DNA from: Alphaproteobacteria bacterium
Lineage (GTDB): Bacteria; Pseudomonadota; Alphaproteobacteria; Rhodobacterales; Rhodobacteraceae
Direction: 5' to 3'
DNA length: 64,000 nt
Assembly: GCA_030427405.1 (NCBI GenBank)
Contig: JAUHXK010000002.1
Span: 326,967 to 390,966, forward strand
Positions 1 to 10,684 of the stretch are shown one piece after another; within the stretch, counting starts at the first letter, position 1; every line of letters begins with the position of its first letter. A program made the position numbers and the translations under genes. Under the pieces are notes generated by a model. The model did not search any database. It saw nothing but the letters and a program-made list of their open reading frames with translations, and had not been told where the DNA came from.

Positions 1-417
1 CTGATCCTTTACCCGATGCTGCTGGCCATCGTGACCATGAGCCTTGCGCAACCCGCCGTTTATCAGCCCCCGTCCCTGTTGCATCTGGGCATGATGGCAC
101 TGGTCGGCTTGTTCTCGGTCATCGCCCAGCACCTGATCATCCTGGCCTATCGCGCGGCCCCGGCGGGTGTTGTCGCGCCCAGCCAGTACAGCCAAATCAT
201 CTGGGCCACGATTTTCGGCGCTGTGTTCTTTGGTGAAAGCCCCGATGCCTGGGTTGCCGTCGGCGCCAGCATCATTATCGCATCGGGCGTATTCGTCGTC
301 TGGCGGGAAAGCCGGGCCGATGTCTCGCCGAACAAGCCGGTCTTGCGGGTTCGGTCACCGCGGTCTGACACGGGGGCGTCTGGCCGGCCGGCCCGGACCG
401 TGGAAACACAGCCCTGA
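1..417 (+). CDS. EamA/DMT-family membrane transporter, C-terminal part
   Basis: The reading frame is open from the first base, so the gene starts outside the window and only about 138 C-terminal residues are present. They hold hydrophobic helices with the pattern of the second EamA repeat: small-residue-rich segments around GLFSVIAQHLIILAYRAAP and IIWATIFGAVFFGESPDAW, where the FFGE motif precedes the last helix. The polar tail after the last helix is typical. Family members export metabolites through 10 inner-membrane helices; the substrate is unknown. It resembles the complete transporter at 13269-14204 in family only. Confidence 0.8.
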   Translation: MILYPMLLAIVTMSLAQPAVYQPPSLLHLGMMALVGLFSVIAQHLIILAYRAAPAGVVAPSQYSQIIWATIFGAVFFGESPDAWVAVGASIIIASGVFVVWRESRADVSPNKPVLRVRSPRSDTGASGRPARTVETQP

Positions 418-488
418 AAGCAAAAGCGGCGCGGCTGTCCGCCCCGCCGCCCTGACGCCCAGGTCCGTATGCTGTTGGTTGACCGGGG

Positions 489-1601
<1,113 letters not shown>

Positions 1602-1731
1602 GTTTCACATCTCCCAGTCGGTTTTGCCCTGACCCTGCGGCAAATACAGGGTGTTTTCAACTGCGCTTTCATGGCAGGCTGGCTAAATAATTGATATTGC
1701 AGAAACGACATTGCCAGAACAAGGAACGCCA

Positions 1732-2025
1732 ATGCACCGTTTTTTCCCGATCCCGATCCTGATCCTGCTGGCAGCCTGCGCCGAAACGGTGGACCCTCAG
1801 GAAACCACGACCACGGCTGATGCCGCTCCGGTCGATTTGGCCTTTTGCAAGGGCGAGCCCTTTGCCGACACCGTCGGCCAACCGGTATCCGCCATTCAGG
1901 CCGATCTGCCGGAACGGTCCCGTGTGCTTGGCCCCAACGACATTGCGACGCAGGATTACCGTATCGACCGGCTGAACGTCTTTGTAAACGGCGCCGGGGT
2001 CATTCAGCGGCTGACCTGCGGATAA
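1732..2025 (+). CDS. Small putative lipoprotein, unknown function
   Basis: A 97-residue protein starting MHRFFPIPILILLAACAET. The hydrophobic stretch followed by the LAAC lipobox indicates signal peptidase II processing and lipidation at Cys16, so it is probably anchored in the envelope. The start at 1732 is preferred over an in-frame TTG at 1711 because AAGGAA lies at a suitable distance upstream and the signal peptide begins there. The rest (about 80 residues) shows no motif I recognise. It ends just before the LexA box of imuB and is not obviously co-regulated with it. Confidence 0.65.
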   Translation: MHRFFPIPILILLAACAETVDPQETTTTADAAPVDLAFCKGEPFADTVGQPVSAIQADLPERSRVLGPNDIATQDYRIDRLNVFVNGAGVIQRLTCG

Positions 2026-2060
2026 GGGCAGACTCGACTCGGGGCATGATTCCGCAGTAA

Positions 2061-2075
2061 GAACAAAATGAGAAC
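2061..2075 (+). promoter_or_regulatory. Predicted LexA (SOS) box upstream of imuB
   Basis: The sequence GAAC-AAAATGA-GAAC is a direct repeat with 7-base spacing, the form known for alphaproteobacterial LexA (GTTC-N7-GTTC on the other strand). It lies 18 bp before the imuB start codon, where a bound repressor would block transcription. Confidence 0.8.
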
Positions 2076-2092
2076 ATTTTGATGTCTGCCCA

Positions 2093-3745
2093 ATGTCCAA
2101 ACGCCGAATACTTTCGCTGTGGTTCCCCCGTCTTGGGGCCGAACGGCTGATCCGCGCCGCGCGGGGCCTGCATGCAGGCCCATTGGCCGTGGTGGCCGAG
2201 CAGTCGAACATGCAGGTCGTCACCTCGCTGAATACCGAGGCACAGGCCGCCGGGCTGCGCGTCGGCCAGCCGGTGCGCGATGCCCATGCCATGTGCGCCG
2301 CCCTTGTGACCCGCCCCCGCAACGCCCCGGCCGAGGCGGCGTTTCTGACCGCGCTGCGCCGCTGGGCGGGCAAGTTCAGCCCCTGGGTCGCCGAAGAATC
2401 CCCGGATGGGCTGGTCGTCGACCTGTCGGGCTGCGCGCATCTGTTCGGCGGGGAAGAGGCGCTGCTGCGCGTGCTTGAAACCGACTGCGCCGATATGGGC
2501 CTGAGCGTGCAGATGGGCATCGCTGACACGCTGGGCGCGGCTTGGGCGCTGGCGCGCTATGCCGGGCAAGAGGCCAGCTCGGACCGCAACGGCGACGCCA
2601 TCAGCCAAGAGGCCCGCGCCACCCGCGCACGCGCTGGCAAGCGGCGGCACTGGACCAGAGGCGGGGCTGCGCCGCAGGTGACGGCCCTGGGCGGCGGCGC
2701 GCGGATTGCGGCGCCGGGGCAGTCTTATGGGGCGCTCAGCCCGCTGCCCATCGCGGCGCTGCGGCTGGATGACCCCGTCGTGGCGCAACTGAACCGGCTG
2801 GGCCTGCGCCGGATCGGCGATCTGCTGGGGCAGCCGCGCGCCTCGCTCGCCCGCCGGTTCGGGCGCGGGCTGGTGCTGCGGCTGGACCAGGCCATGGGCA
2901 GCGCCCCCGAGCCGGTCTCGCCCGCGCGCCCGCCGCATCACTTTGCGGTGCGGATGACCCTGCCCAACCCAATCGGCCTGGCCGAGGACGTGATGGCCGC
3001 CATCGACCGGGTCTTGCCGACGCTATGTGCCAGGCTCGAAGAAAAGGGGCGCGGGGTGCGCACCCTGCGGTGTGAGGCGCATCGCGCCGATCAGGCGGCC
3101 GAGATCATCGAGGTGGGCCTGGCCCGGCCAACTCATGACAAACACCGCATTCGCCCCTTGTTAGAGATGAAAATCGACAAGATCGACGCGGGCTATGGCA
3201 TCGACATGCTGCGGCTTGCGGCGGTCCAGACCGAACCCATCCACGCCCGTACCATGGCCGGTCATGCCGAGGCCCGGCAGGTCGCCCGCAACCGTCTTGA
3301 GGGCAATACCGCCGTCGACGACCTTACGGCCAAACTGGGCGCGCGGGTCGGGCTCGAGGCGATTACGCGGCGCCACCCGGCGGCCTCGCATATCCCCGAG
3401 AAAACGGCGCAGACCCTGGCGGCGGCATGGTCAGAGCCCGCGCGCGACTGGCCCGCCCCGCCACGCCCCCGGCCCCTGCAGATGTGGCAGCCCGAGCCGG
3501 TAACGGCCCCGGAAACCCCGGATGTTCCGACCGCCTTTCGCTGGCGCGGGCGCAACTGGCATCTGGCACAGGCGACGGGGCCGGAACGCATCGCGCCGGA
3601 ATGGTGGCTTGACGACCCGAACTGGCGCAGCGGCGTGCGGGATTACTGGGTTGTGGTGACCGAACAGGGCGAACGGCTGTGGCTGTTTTACGGCCACGGC
3701 GGCACGATGTCGGCGGGCTGGTTCTGCCAGGGGCAGTTCGGCTGA
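2093..3745 (+). CDS. imuB: ImuB, Y-family DNA polymerase-like mutasome protein
   Basis: This 550-residue protein opens with RRILSLWFPRLGAERL, the ImuB version of the Y-polymerase N-terminus. The catalytic acidic residues of DinB are not present: the first position reads LWFPRL, and the SIDEA-type motif reads VDLSGCAHLFGG. ImuB proteins are known as non-catalytic scaffolds of the ImuA-ImuB-DnaE2 mutasome for error-prone repair. A palm/finger region covers roughly residues 1-330. A C-terminal ImuB domain rich in Trp ends at GWFCQGQFG. A LexA box precedes it, so induction by DNA damage is expected. Neither imuA nor dnaE2 is adjacent: a lipoprotein gene lies upstream and a tRNA downstream. Confidence 0.9.
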   Translation: MSKRRILSLWFPRLGAERLIRAARGLHAGPLAVVAEQSNMQVVTSLNTEAQAAGLRVGQPVRDAHAMCAALVTRPRNAPAEAAFLTALRRWAGKFSPWVAEESPDGLVVDLSGCAHLFGGEEALLRVLETDCADMGLSVQMGIADTLGAAWALARYAGQEASSDRNGDAISQEARATRARAGKRRHWTRGGAAPQVTALGGGARIAAPGQSYGALSPLPIAALRLDDPVVAQLNRLGLRRIGDLLGQPRASLARRFGRGLVLRLDQAMGSAPEPVSPARPPHHFAVRMTLPNPIGLAEDVMAAIDRVLPTLCARLEEKGRGVRTLRCEAHRADQAAEIIEVGLARPTHDKHRIRPLLEMKIDKIDAGYGIDMLRLAAVQTEPIHARTMAGHAEARQVARNRLEGNTAVDDLTAKLGARVGLEAITRRHPAASHIPEKTAQTLAAAWSEPARDWPAPPRPRPLQMWQPEPVTAPETPDVPTAFRWRGRNWHLAQATGPERIAPEWWLDDPNWRSGVRDYWVVVTEQGERLWLFYGHGGTMSAGWFCQGQFG

Positions 3746-3747
3746 CG

Positions 3748-3777
3748 AAAACCGCCAAGCTTTCGCCCAGCGGTTTT
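3748..3777 (+). terminator. Rho-independent terminator after imuB
   Basis: An inverted repeat AAAACCGC ... GCGGTTTT with a run of T begins just after the imuB stop codon. It also has an A-run on the left arm, so it could work in both directions. Confidence 0.75.
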
Positions 3778-3802
3778 TCGAATTCCGTCAAATCGGTTAA
3801 AG

Positions 3803-3878
3803 TGGTGAGCCGTGCAGGATTCGAACCTGCGACCCACTGATTAAAAGTCAGTTGCTCTACCAACTGAGCTAACGGCCC
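3803..3878 (-). tRNA. tRNA-Lys (anticodon TTT)
   Basis: Read on the minus strand, a complete 76-nt cloverleaf is present. The acceptor stem GGGCCGT pairs with ACGGCTC with one G-U pair. The D arm is GCTC-AGTTGGTA-GAGC, the anticodon stem ACTGA/TCAGT encloses loop CTTTTAA, the T loop is TTCGAAT, and the discriminator is A. The 3' CCA is encoded. The anticodon TTT reads lysine codons. Confidence 0.97.
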
Positions 3879-4095
3879 ACTCTTTCCGGATCATGTCGAT
3901 CCGCGATGCTCTCTAAGGTATTTCCCCGTTCGGGTTCAAGCCCTTAAATCACACTCCGTTTCGCCAGATTAAACTTGTTTCCGGCGTCCCGATAGGCGGC
4001 CTAATTAGGCAGGTGGTGCGGGGGGGTCAACCCCTTTTTTCAGGAATCTTCCCGGCAGGGTGGATTCATCGCCAGAGCGGCGCTATATGCCCGCC

Positions 4096-4929
4096 ATGCA
4101 ACATGCGCAGGATATCGGTTTGCCCTTCATGAAGATGCACGGGCTGGGCAATGACTTCGTCATTCTGGACGCCCGTGCGCGGCCCGTCCCGGTCACACCT
4201 GCGCTGGCCCGTGGAATCGGGCACAGGCATTTCGGCGTGGGATTCGATCAACTGGCGGTCATCGAATCCGGCCCAGCGGACGCCCACCTGGTATTCTACA
4301 ACGCCGACGGGTCGACCTCGGCCGCCTGCGGTAACGCCACCCGGTGCATCGCGCGCCACCTGATGACCGAAAGCGGCAAGACCCAACTGACACTGACCAC
4401 GCAACGCGGCACGCTTTATGCGCGTGACGCGGGCAATGGCCTTACATCGGTCAACATGGGGCAGCCGCAGCTTGACTGGCACGAAGTCCCCCTGTCCGAG
4501 GCGATCGACACGCTTGAGCTTCCGATCGAAGGCGGCCCGACAGCAACCGGCATGGGCAACCCGCATTGCACCTTCTTCGTCGACAATGCCGAGGCCATCC
4601 CGCTTGCGGAATTCGGTGCTCGTTATGAACACCACCCGCTTTACCCGGAACGGACCAATGTGCAGGTGGCCCAGGTCATCGGCCCCGACCATATCCGCAT
4701 GCGCGTCTGGGAACGCGGCGTCGGCATCACGCTGGCGTCTGGGTCGTCATCCTGTGCGACGGCCGTGGCCGCTGCCCGGCGCGGCCTGACCGGACGGGCG
4801 GTACAGATCGAGCTGGACGGGGGACCCATCCAGATCGACTGGCAGGATGACGGTGTCTGGATGACCGGACCTACCCGCCATGTATTCTCGGGCACCCTGA
4901 CACCCGAATTCCTGGAGTCGCTGGAATGA
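4096..4929 (+). CDS. dapF: Diaminopimelate epimerase
   Basis: Interconverts LL- and meso-diaminopimelate in lysine and peptidoglycan biosynthesis without a cofactor, using two cysteines as acid and base. Both are visible: Cys78 in SAACGNATRC and a second near residue 222 in SGSSSCATAVA. The N-terminal PFMKMHGLGNDF motif is diagnostic. The 277-residue length from ATG 4096 fits the family. In-frame starts at 4087 (ATG) and 4060 (GTG) are possible, since no clear ribosome-binding site decides. The stop overlaps the mtaB start by 4 bp, so the two are translationally coupled. Confidence 0.93.
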   Translation: MQHAQDIGLPFMKMHGLGNDFVILDARARPVPVTPALARGIGHRHFGVGFDQLAVIESGPADAHLVFYNADGSTSAACGNATRCIARHLMTESGKTQLTLTTQRGTLYARDAGNGLTSVNMGQPQLDWHEVPLSEAIDTLELPIEGGPTATGMGNPHCTFFVDNAEAIPLAEFGARYEHHPLYPERTNVQVAQVIGPDHIRMRVWERGVGITLASGSSSCATAVAAARRGLTGRAVQIELDGGPIQIDWQDDGVWMTGPTRHVFSGTLTPEFLESLE

Positions 4930-6182
4930 GCGCCCCCAAATTCGCCACCCTGGGGTGCCGCCTGAACGCCTATGAGACCGAAGCGATGAAGGATCTCTCG
5001 CAACAGGCGGGCGTCACCGATGCGGTCATCGTCAACACCTGCGCCGTAACCGCCGAAGCGGTGCGCAAGGCCCGGCAAGAGATCCGCAAGCTGCGGCGTG
5101 AAAACCCCGATGCACGGCTGATCGTGACGGGCTGCGCCGCGCAGACCGAACCCGATACTTTCGCCCGCATGGACGAAGTCGACGTGGTCATCGGCAACAC
5201 CGAAAAAATGCAGCCCGAAACCTGGAAAGGCATGGCCGCGGATTTCATCGGCAAGACCGAATCCGTTCAGGTCGACGACATCATGTCGGTTACCGAAACG
5301 GCAGGCCACCTGATCGACGGCTTCGGCACACGCTCACGCGCCTATGTACAGGTCCAGAACGGCTGTGACCACCGCTGTACCTTCTGCATCATCCCTTACG
5401 GCCGCGGCAACTCGCGCAGCGTCCCGGCCGGGGTCGTTGTTGACCAGATCAAACGCCTGGTGGACAGGGGCTATAACGAGGTTGTCCTGACCGGGGTCGA
5501 CCTGACCTCGTGGGGGGCCGACCTGCCGGCAAGCCCCAAACTGGGTGATCTGGTCATGCGCATCCTGAAACTGGTCCCCGACCTGCCACGGCTGCGCATC
5601 AGTTCCATCGATTCGATCGAAGTGGACGAAAACCTGATGCAGGCGATCGCGACCGAGCCGCGCCTGATGCCGCATCTTCACCTGTCGCTGCAACATGGCG
5701 ATGACCTGATCCTGAAACGGATGAAGCGCCGCCACCTGCGTGACGATGCCATCCGCTTTACCCAAGAGGCCCGCAAACTGCGCCCGGACATGACCTTTGG
5801 GGCCGATATCATCGCCGGGTTCCCCACCGAAACCGAAGCACAGTTCGTAAATTCCCTGAAACTGGTGACCGACTGCGACCTGACATGGCTTCATGTCTTT
5901 CCCTATTCCCGGCGCGAGGGCACTCCTGCCGCGCGCATTCCGCAACAGGTCAACGGCCAGACCATAAAACAGCGCGCCGCGCGCCTGCGCGCCGCAGGTG
6001 ACCTGCAGGTTGCCAATCACCTCGCGTCGCAGGTCGGCAAGACCCATCGCATCCTGATGGAAAATCAGAATATGGGCCGCACCGAACAATTCACCGAAGT
6101 GACCTTTGACGCGCCCCAACCCGAAGGTCAGATCGTGACCGCCACGATCACCGGAACCGGCAATACGCAGTTACAGGCCTGA
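4926..6182 (+). CDS. mtaB: tRNA t6A37 methylthiotransferase (MtaB)
   Basis: A 418-residue radical-SAM methylthiotransferase that converts t6A to ms2t6A at position 37 of ANN-decoding tRNAs. Three N-terminal cysteines for the auxiliary 4Fe-4S cluster are in TLGCRLNAYE, VNTCAVTAEA and VTGCAAQ. The radical SAM cluster motif is CDHRCTFC near residue 147. A TRAM-like segment ends the protein. MtaB is separated from its relative MiaB by the LGCRLNAYE opening. It overlaps dapF by ATGA. Lysine tRNA (encoded at 3803-3878) is a class of substrate for this enzyme; that adjacency may be chance. Confidence 0.93.
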   Translation: MSAPKFATLGCRLNAYETEAMKDLSQQAGVTDAVIVNTCAVTAEAVRKARQEIRKLRRENPDARLIVTGCAAQTEPDTFARMDEVDVVIGNTEKMQPETWKGMAADFIGKTESVQVDDIMSVTETAGHLIDGFGTRSRAYVQVQNGCDHRCTFCIIPYGRGNSRSVPAGVVVDQIKRLVDRGYNEVVLTGVDLTSWGADLPASPKLGDLVMRILKLVPDLPRLRISSIDSIEVDENLMQAIATEPRLMPHLHLSLQHGDDLILKRMKRRHLRDDAIRFTQEARKLRPDMTFGADIIAGFPTETEAQFVNSLKLVTDCDLTWLHVFPYSRREGTPAARIPQQVNGQTIKQRAARLRAAGDLQVANHLASQVGKTHRILMENQNMGRTEQFTEVTFDAPQPEGQIVTATITGTGNTQLQA

Positions 6183-6190
6183 TCCGCTCT

Positions 6191-6209
6191 TCATCTGGCC
6201 AGAAATATC
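6191..6209. repeat. Dispersed intergenic repeat, copy 1
   Basis: This 19-nt stretch is the exact reverse complement of 19209-19227 (GATATTTCTGGCCAGATGA). Both copies lie just outside a gene end next to a terminator. A degenerate relative occurs at about 11344-11366. Confidence 0.7.
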
Positions 6210-6264
6210 CCGGGGTTGAATTGGCCGAAGGCCAAGAAGGGGCTGGCCCCTTATCCCCGCCCAA

Positions 6265-6305
6265 AGAAAAACCCCCGCTTCCATCAGGTCGCGGGGGCTT
6301 CTTTT
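6265..6305. terminator. Bidirectional terminator between mtaB and petC
   Basis: A near-perfect inverted repeat: AAGAAAAACCCCCGC on the left pairs with GCGGGGGCTTCTTTT on the right across a 12-nt loop. It has A and T tracts on both sides and separates two convergent genes. Confidence 0.9.
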
Positions 6306-6320
6306 ACGCTCTCAAAGACC

Positions 6321-7118
6321 TCAGTCCTTGCGGATCTTGCCCTTGTGCGGCGCCCACAGGCGCTTGTTCACCAGGTACAACAGCACCGACAGGACAGACA
6401 GGAAGATCACGCCGACAAAGCCCGCGTTCTTCCGTCCCATCATCTTGGGCTCTGCCGTCCACATCAGGAACGCGGCAACGTCCTGCGCCATGGCCTCGAC
6501 GGTGTTTTCATGGCCATCGGCAAACTCGACCTGCTCGTCGAACAGCGGCGGCGCCATGGAAATCCACCCACCCGGAAAGGCGGTGTTCTCATACAGAACC
6601 GCACCGGCCTCTTCCTTTTCGTGACCGGTATAACCGTGCAGCAGCGATGCAATATACTCTGCCCCGCCCATGCCTTTGACCAGTTGGTTGATCCCCAGGC
6701 CATAGGGCCCGTGGAAACCCGCACGCGCCTTGGCCATCAGGCTCAGGTCAGGTGCGCCAGCCGCCGTGTTGGCCGGGAAATGGTCGGTTGGAATTGCCGG
6801 GCGAAAATCGTCCAGCTCGGGGTCGAACACCTCGAAGTTGCCCGCCGCATAGGCCCGAACCTGATCCTCTGGCATGCCTACCCCGTCGGGGTCGGACAAA
6901 GTGCGCAGGGGCACGTATTTCAGGCCGTGGCACGCCGCGCAGACCTCGGTATAGATCTGCAGGCCGCGTTGCAGCTGGTTCTGATCATAGGTGCCGAAGG
7001 GGCCTTCGAACGAAAAGTCGAAGTCCTCGATATGTTGCTCACCGCCACCTGCCGCAAAGGTCGAGGCGGGCGCAAGGGCCAAGGCAAACGCGGCACCGAT
7101 TGCAAGTTTCTTGAACAT
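6321..7118 (-). CDS. petC: Cytochrome c1 of the cytochrome bc1 complex
   Basis: A 265-residue subunit carrying the covalent heme c that passes electrons from the Rieske protein to soluble or membrane cytochrome c. A cleavable signal peptide ends near ASTFAAGGG. The heme-binding motif CAACH is at residues 60-64, and a candidate axial methionine is in [10 protein letters not shown] single C-terminal anchor helix ([16 protein letters not shown]) is followed by basic residues. GAGGGA precedes the ATG. It is the last gene of petABC, 17 bp after petB. Confidence 0.97.
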   Translation of the reverse strand: MFKKLAIGAAFALALAPASTFAAGGGEQHIEDFDFSFEGPFGTYDQNQLQRGLQIYTEVCAACHGLKYVPLRTLSDPDGVGMPEDQVRAYAAGNFEVFDPELDDFRPAIPTDHFPANTAAGAPDLSLMAKARAGFHGPYGLGINQLVKGMGGAEYIASLLHGYTGHEKEEAGAVLYENTAFPGGWISMAPPLFDEQVEFADGHENTVEAMAQDVAAFLMWTAEPKMMGRKNAGFVGVIFLSVLSVLLYLVNKRLWAPHKGKIRKD

Positions 7119-7135
7119 GATTCCGGTCCCTCTTC

Positions 7136-8467
7136 TTACTCGGCCGGCGTGGCGTCGGCGTCAGCCTTGCCATAATGCGCGTTGAAGTCTTCTTCGATGG
7201 TTTCCGGCTGCGCCTCGGGCTTCTCGATGACACCCAGGATCGGCAGGATCACGAAGAAATAGGCGAACCAGTAGGCCGACGCGATCAGCGAGAAGGTCGC
7301 ATAGGGCTCCTCGGCGGGCATCGCACCCAGCCACATCAGGGCAAAGAAGTCGATGACCAGCAGGTAGAACCACCATTTGAACATCGGACGGTACTTGCCC
7401 GAACGCACGGTCGAGGTGTCCAGCCACGGCGCCAGGGCCATCGCCAAGATCGCACCGAACATCGCCAGAACACCAAAGAACTTGGCATCAACGATGCCGC
7501 CGGTGATGAAGCTGGCGAACTGCACAACCCAGACCTCGCCGGTAAAGGCACGCAGGATCGCGTAGAACGGCAGGAAGTACCATTCGGGCACGATATGCGC
7601 AGGCGTAACCAGCGGGTTGGCTTCGATATAGTTGTCCGGGTGACCCAGGTAGTTCGGCATGAAGCCGACAACCGCCCAGAACACGACCAGGATCACGGCC
7701 AGTGCGAACAGGTCCTTGATCACGAAGTAAGGCCAGAACGGCAGCGTGTCTTTCTCGGCCTCGGCTTTCGAGCCACGGCGCACTTCAACACCCGTGGGGT
7801 TGTTGTTGCCAGTGGTGTGGAAGGCCCAGATATGCACGATCACCAGTGCCGCAATCACGAACGGCAGCAGGTAATGCAGCGAGAAGAAGCGGTTCAGCGT
7901 GGCGTTGTCCACCGCCGGTCCACCCAGCAGCCAGGTCTGGATCGCGTCGCCGATGAACGGGATCGCGCCAAACAGGCCGGTGATCACGGTCGCACCCCAG
8001 AAGGACATCTGACCCCAGGGCAGAACATAGCCCATGAAGGCGGTGCCCATCATGCAGAGATAGATCAACATCCCGATGATCCACGTGATCTCACGCGGGG
8101 CTTTGTACGATCCGTAGAACAGACCGCGGAAGATGTGGATATAGACCGCAACAAAGAACAGCGAGGCGCCGTTCATGTGCAGATACCGCAGCATATAGCC
8201 GCCATTCACATTGCGCATGATGTGTTCGATGCTGGCAAACGCCAGATCGACATGCGGGGTGTAGTGCATCACCAGAACGATACCGGTGACAATCTGCAGC
8301 GCCAGGCAGAACGCAAGGACGATGCCCCAGATCCACCACCAGTTCAGGTTCTTGGGCGTGGGGATCATCAGGGTGTCATAGAGCAGGCCGACAATCGGCA
8401 GGCGGCTGTTCAGCCACTTTTCGCCGTTTGTCTTCGGCTCGTAATGATCATGGGGAATTCCGGACAT
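7136..8467 (-). CDS. petB: Cytochrome b of the cytochrome bc1 complex
   Basis: The 443-residue integral membrane subunit with two b hemes and the quinol-oxidising and quinone-reducing sites. Recognisable segments include [20 protein letters not shown], the [14 protein letters not shown] block (PEWY loop of the Qo site) and paired histidines in the four-helix bundle. The start ATG 8467 ([11 protein letters not shown]) is chosen over an upstream ATG because AAGGGAGA lies just before it and family members begin this way. The C-terminal extension rich in acidic residues is common in this order. Confidence 0.97.
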   Translation of the reverse strand: MSGIPHDHYEPKTNGEKWLNSRLPIVGLLYDTLMIPTPKNLNWWWIWGIVLAFCLALQIVTGIVLVMHYTPHVDLAFASIEHIMRNVNGGYMLRYLHMNGASLFFVAVYIHIFRGLFYGSYKAPREITWIIGMLIYLCMMGTAFMGYVLPWGQMSFWGATVITGLFGAIPFIGDAIQTWLLGGPAVDNATLNRFFSLHYLLPFVIAALVIVHIWAFHTTGNNNPTGVEVRRGSKAEAEKDTLPFWPYFVIKDLFALAVILVVFWAVVGFMPNYLGHPDNYIEANPLVTPAHIVPEWYFLPFYAILRAFTGEVWVVQFASFITGGIVDAKFFGVLAMFGAILAMALAPWLDTSTVRSGKYRPMFKWWFYLLVIDFFALMWLGAMPAEEPYATFSLIASAYWFAYFFVILPILGVIEKPEAQPETIEEDFNAHYGKADADATPAE

Positions 8468-8478
8468 CTGGGTCTCCC

Positions 8479-9063
8479 TTAGCCGAGTTTGATGGTGCTG
8501 GCGTCCGTCCACTCAGCGGGCGGGACAGGCAGGTTTTCAGGCGCGGGGCCCTTACGGATACGACCGGCAAGGTCATAGTGCGAGCCGTGGCAGGGGCAGA
8601 ACCAGCCGCCAAAGTCGCCGGCATCGCCCAGCGGCACACAGCCAAGGTGGGTACAAACGCCCATCTGCACGATCCAGGCACCGGCCGCCTCGCCTTCGGG
8701 CGACGGCATCACGCGGTTTGCATCGGTTGCCGGGGCATCCGCGCTCAGGTTGAAGTTACGCGCCAGCGGATCTGGCAGCGCATCAACGCCTTCTGCGTCC
8801 TGCTCCTGTGCTTCCTGGATTTCCGCGCCGGTGCGGTGACGGATAAACACGGGCTTGCCCAACCACTTAACGGTCAGCTGCGTTCCGGGTTCAACTCCGC
8901 TTACATCCACACGGATCGACGACAGCGCCTGAACATCTGCCGAAGGGTTCATCTGGTTGATCAGGGGCCATACGGCGGCCCCGGTGGCAACGACTCCCGC
9001 GCCGCCTGCGACGTAGTAAAGGAAGTCTCTGCGGGTGCCTTCGTGGTCTTCTGCGTGGGACAC
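8479..9063 (-). CDS. petA: Rieske iron-sulfur subunit of the cytochrome bc1 complex
   Basis: A 194-residue 2Fe-2S protein of the bc1 complex. Cluster ligands are in CTHLGC and CPCHGSHYD. The N-terminus begins with GTG ([17 protein letters not shown]); RRDF followed by a hydrophobic helix is a Tat signal anchor. The GTG at 9063 is preferred over an in-frame ATG at 9102 because GGAG lies 8 nt upstream and family proteins start at this residue. It is the first gene of petABC, with 11 bp to petB. Confidence 0.96.
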   Translation of the reverse strand: MSHAEDHEGTRRDFLYYVAGGAGVVATGAAVWPLINQMNPSADVQALSSIRVDVSGVEPGTQLTVKWLGKPVFIRHRTGAEIQEAQEQDAEGVDALPDPLARNFNLSADAPATDANRVMPSPEGEAAGAWIVQMGVCTHLGCVPLGDAGDFGGWFCPCHGSHYDLAGRIRKGPAPENLPVPPAEWTDASTIKLG

Positions 9064-9546
9064 GAGGTTTTCTCCGATTCTCTGGCGCCCGCGGACGGGC
9101 ATATAGCTCGCGCACCGCGCGAACGCGGTGTCTTAAACGCGCTATCTATCGGGGAGAATACGGTTCGTCCAGCGTTCTTAGGCGCGCAATACGCCGCATC
9201 TGGGCATTATGTCACAACACGAGCCCTGATTTTCAAGGGATCGCCGCGTGAGAACCAAATCGCTGCGGACCGGCGCAAACCCGCGCCGGTCTGTGATTCG
9301 CGTGCAGGCGGCGCCCAGGGTTTCGCCCCATGCCGCCGATAATACCGGAACCACCACACGATATTGGCGCGCATTGCGCCACAATTCTACCACCTGGTTT
9401 CCCCATTAACGCGATTTCGTTGCACGTAAATCACTTATTTTACATAGATATTTCTGAACCAGTGCTTTGGGCGCACGGGGTGATTGCACTTTTTGCGGGA
9501 AAGGTCGATTGCGGCGCCGACACCCCTGCCCTACCGGAGCCACCCA
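9064..9546. other. Intergenic region between divergent petA and cytochrome c genes
   Basis: About 480 bp without a supported gene. It must contain the petABC promoter (leftward) and the promoter of the cytochrome c gene (rightward). A locally AT-rich tract near 9406-9460 contrasts with its surroundings and could be the rightward promoter. I see no clear consensus -35/-10 pair or regulator site. Confidence 0.5.
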
Positions 9547-9993
9547 ATGCCCAGAAAAACGCCCCTTGCGGTCATTCTCGTCGCGATCACGGCAACCCAG
9601 TCCCTTGCATCCGGCGACCCGGCAAAGGGCGAAAAGCTGTTCAACCGGTGTACATCCTGCCACGCGATCATCCGCAATAACGAGGTTCTGGTAAAGGGCG
9701 GCATCACGGGCCCGAATCTGTATGACGTCGTTGGCCGGGTGGCCGGTACGGAAAACGACTATCGGTACGGCGGCCCGCGCCTGCCTGTCGGAATGTTTAC
9801 CGATGACATGATCCGCGCAGGCGACCAGGGCCTCGTCTGGACCACCGAGAATATCGCAGCTTATTCCAGGGACCCGATCGGTTTCATCCGCACATTTCTG
9901 GCCGACGATACGGCCCGCCCCAACATGAGCGTGAAACTGAAAAAAGGCGCGGATGACATTGCCGCCTATCTGGCGACATTTTCTGCACCCTGA
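9547..9993 (+). CDS. Periplasmic c-type cytochrome, cytochrome c2-like
   Basis: A 148-residue protein with a signal peptide (PLAVILVAITATQSLASG) and one heme motif CTSCH near residue 37, preceded by DPAKGEKLFNRC as in class I cytochromes c2. GPNLYDVVGR after the heme is also typical, and a candidate methionine ligand is in ARPNMSVKL. GGAG precedes the ATG at 9547; an ATG further upstream at 9484 would put a non-signal extension in front. It lies divergent to petABC and plausibly carries electrons from the bc1 complex. Confidence 0.85.
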   Translation: MPRKTPLAVILVAITATQSLASGDPAKGEKLFNRCTSCHAIIRNNEVLVKGGITGPNLYDVVGRVAGTENDYRYGGPRLPVGMFTDDMIRAGDQGLVWTTENIAAYSRDPIGFIRTFLADDTARPNMSVKLKKGADDIAAYLATFSAP

Positions 9994-10002
9994 CCCCGGT
10001 GG

Positions 10003-10617
10003 TCAGGGTTTACGCATCAACCCGGCAAGCCGCCCGGTTTCGCTGCCCAGATCGACACCATCGGCATGATCCGCCGCCGCCAGACGCACCGCGTCGGGTT
10101 TGTTCTGGCTCAGCTTCCAGGTGCCCTGGATGTCATCGACATGAAGCCGGAAAGGCACGATCATGCGCAGCATTCTGTCCAACGCCTCTTGCGACATCTT
10201 TGCCATGTTCCAGGGGGGTTTGGGTGTCAGCCGATCTTCGAAAAAGGCCGACTGGCGGTCCAGAAGCCCGGCCAAAGCCCCATCCGGCAACGGCTCCAGG
10301 CGCCCGGTCAGATGAACGGCCACATAGTTCCATGTCGGCACCTGGTCGGGAACACCGTACCAATCCGGCGAGACATACCCATCCGGGCCCGACACCGCGA
10401 TACGGGCCTCGCTGCGGCCTGACCGAGACCGGACAATCGGGTTGGACCGCACAAGGTGAAAATCCGCCACCGAACCATCCTCGGACAGCAAAAACGGCAC
10501 ATGGCTCAGCATCGGCGCACCCTGCGTCGACACGGCAAGCACGCCAAAGGCCCGACTGCGGGCAAAGGCTATGTTGCGGTCCGGTCCTGCACCGCGAAAA
10601 GCGGGATTGGGGTGCAT
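10003..10617 (-). CDS. FMN-binding, PaiB-like protein
   Basis: A 204-residue protein of the PaiB family (FMN-binding split-barrel fold). Typical features are the start MHPNPAFR, the block HVPFLLSEDG, NPIVRS, and PDGYVSPDWYGVPDQVPTWNY. The start at 10617 is set by GAGGAGG upstream and the family N-terminus; the frame is open further upstream but those codons overlap the riboswitch region. PaiB was named as a transcription regulator in Bacillus; most relatives are uncharacterised. Its position back to back with an FMN-controlled gene is suggestive but not proof of a functional link. Confidence 0.85.
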   Translation of the reverse strand: MHPNPAFRGAGPDRNIAFARSRAFGVLAVSTQGAPMLSHVPFLLSEDGSVADFHLVRSNPIVRSRSGRSEARIAVSGPDGYVSPDWYGVPDQVPTWNYVAVHLTGRLEPLPDGALAGLLDRQSAFFEDRLTPKPPWNMAKMSQEALDRMLRMIVPFRLHVDDIQGTWKLSQNKPDAVRLAAADHADGVDLGSETGRLAGLMRKP

Positions 10618-10684
10618 GGCGATCCTCCTCGTCGCATTTCTCTTGCCTCTTGCAGAACCACACAACACTTGGCAAGGTCGCCGC

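Noticed and set aside
7175..8482. Open frame of 435 codons on the plus strand
   Set aside because: Antisense to petB; the petB protein is unambiguous and high GC creates long opposite frames.
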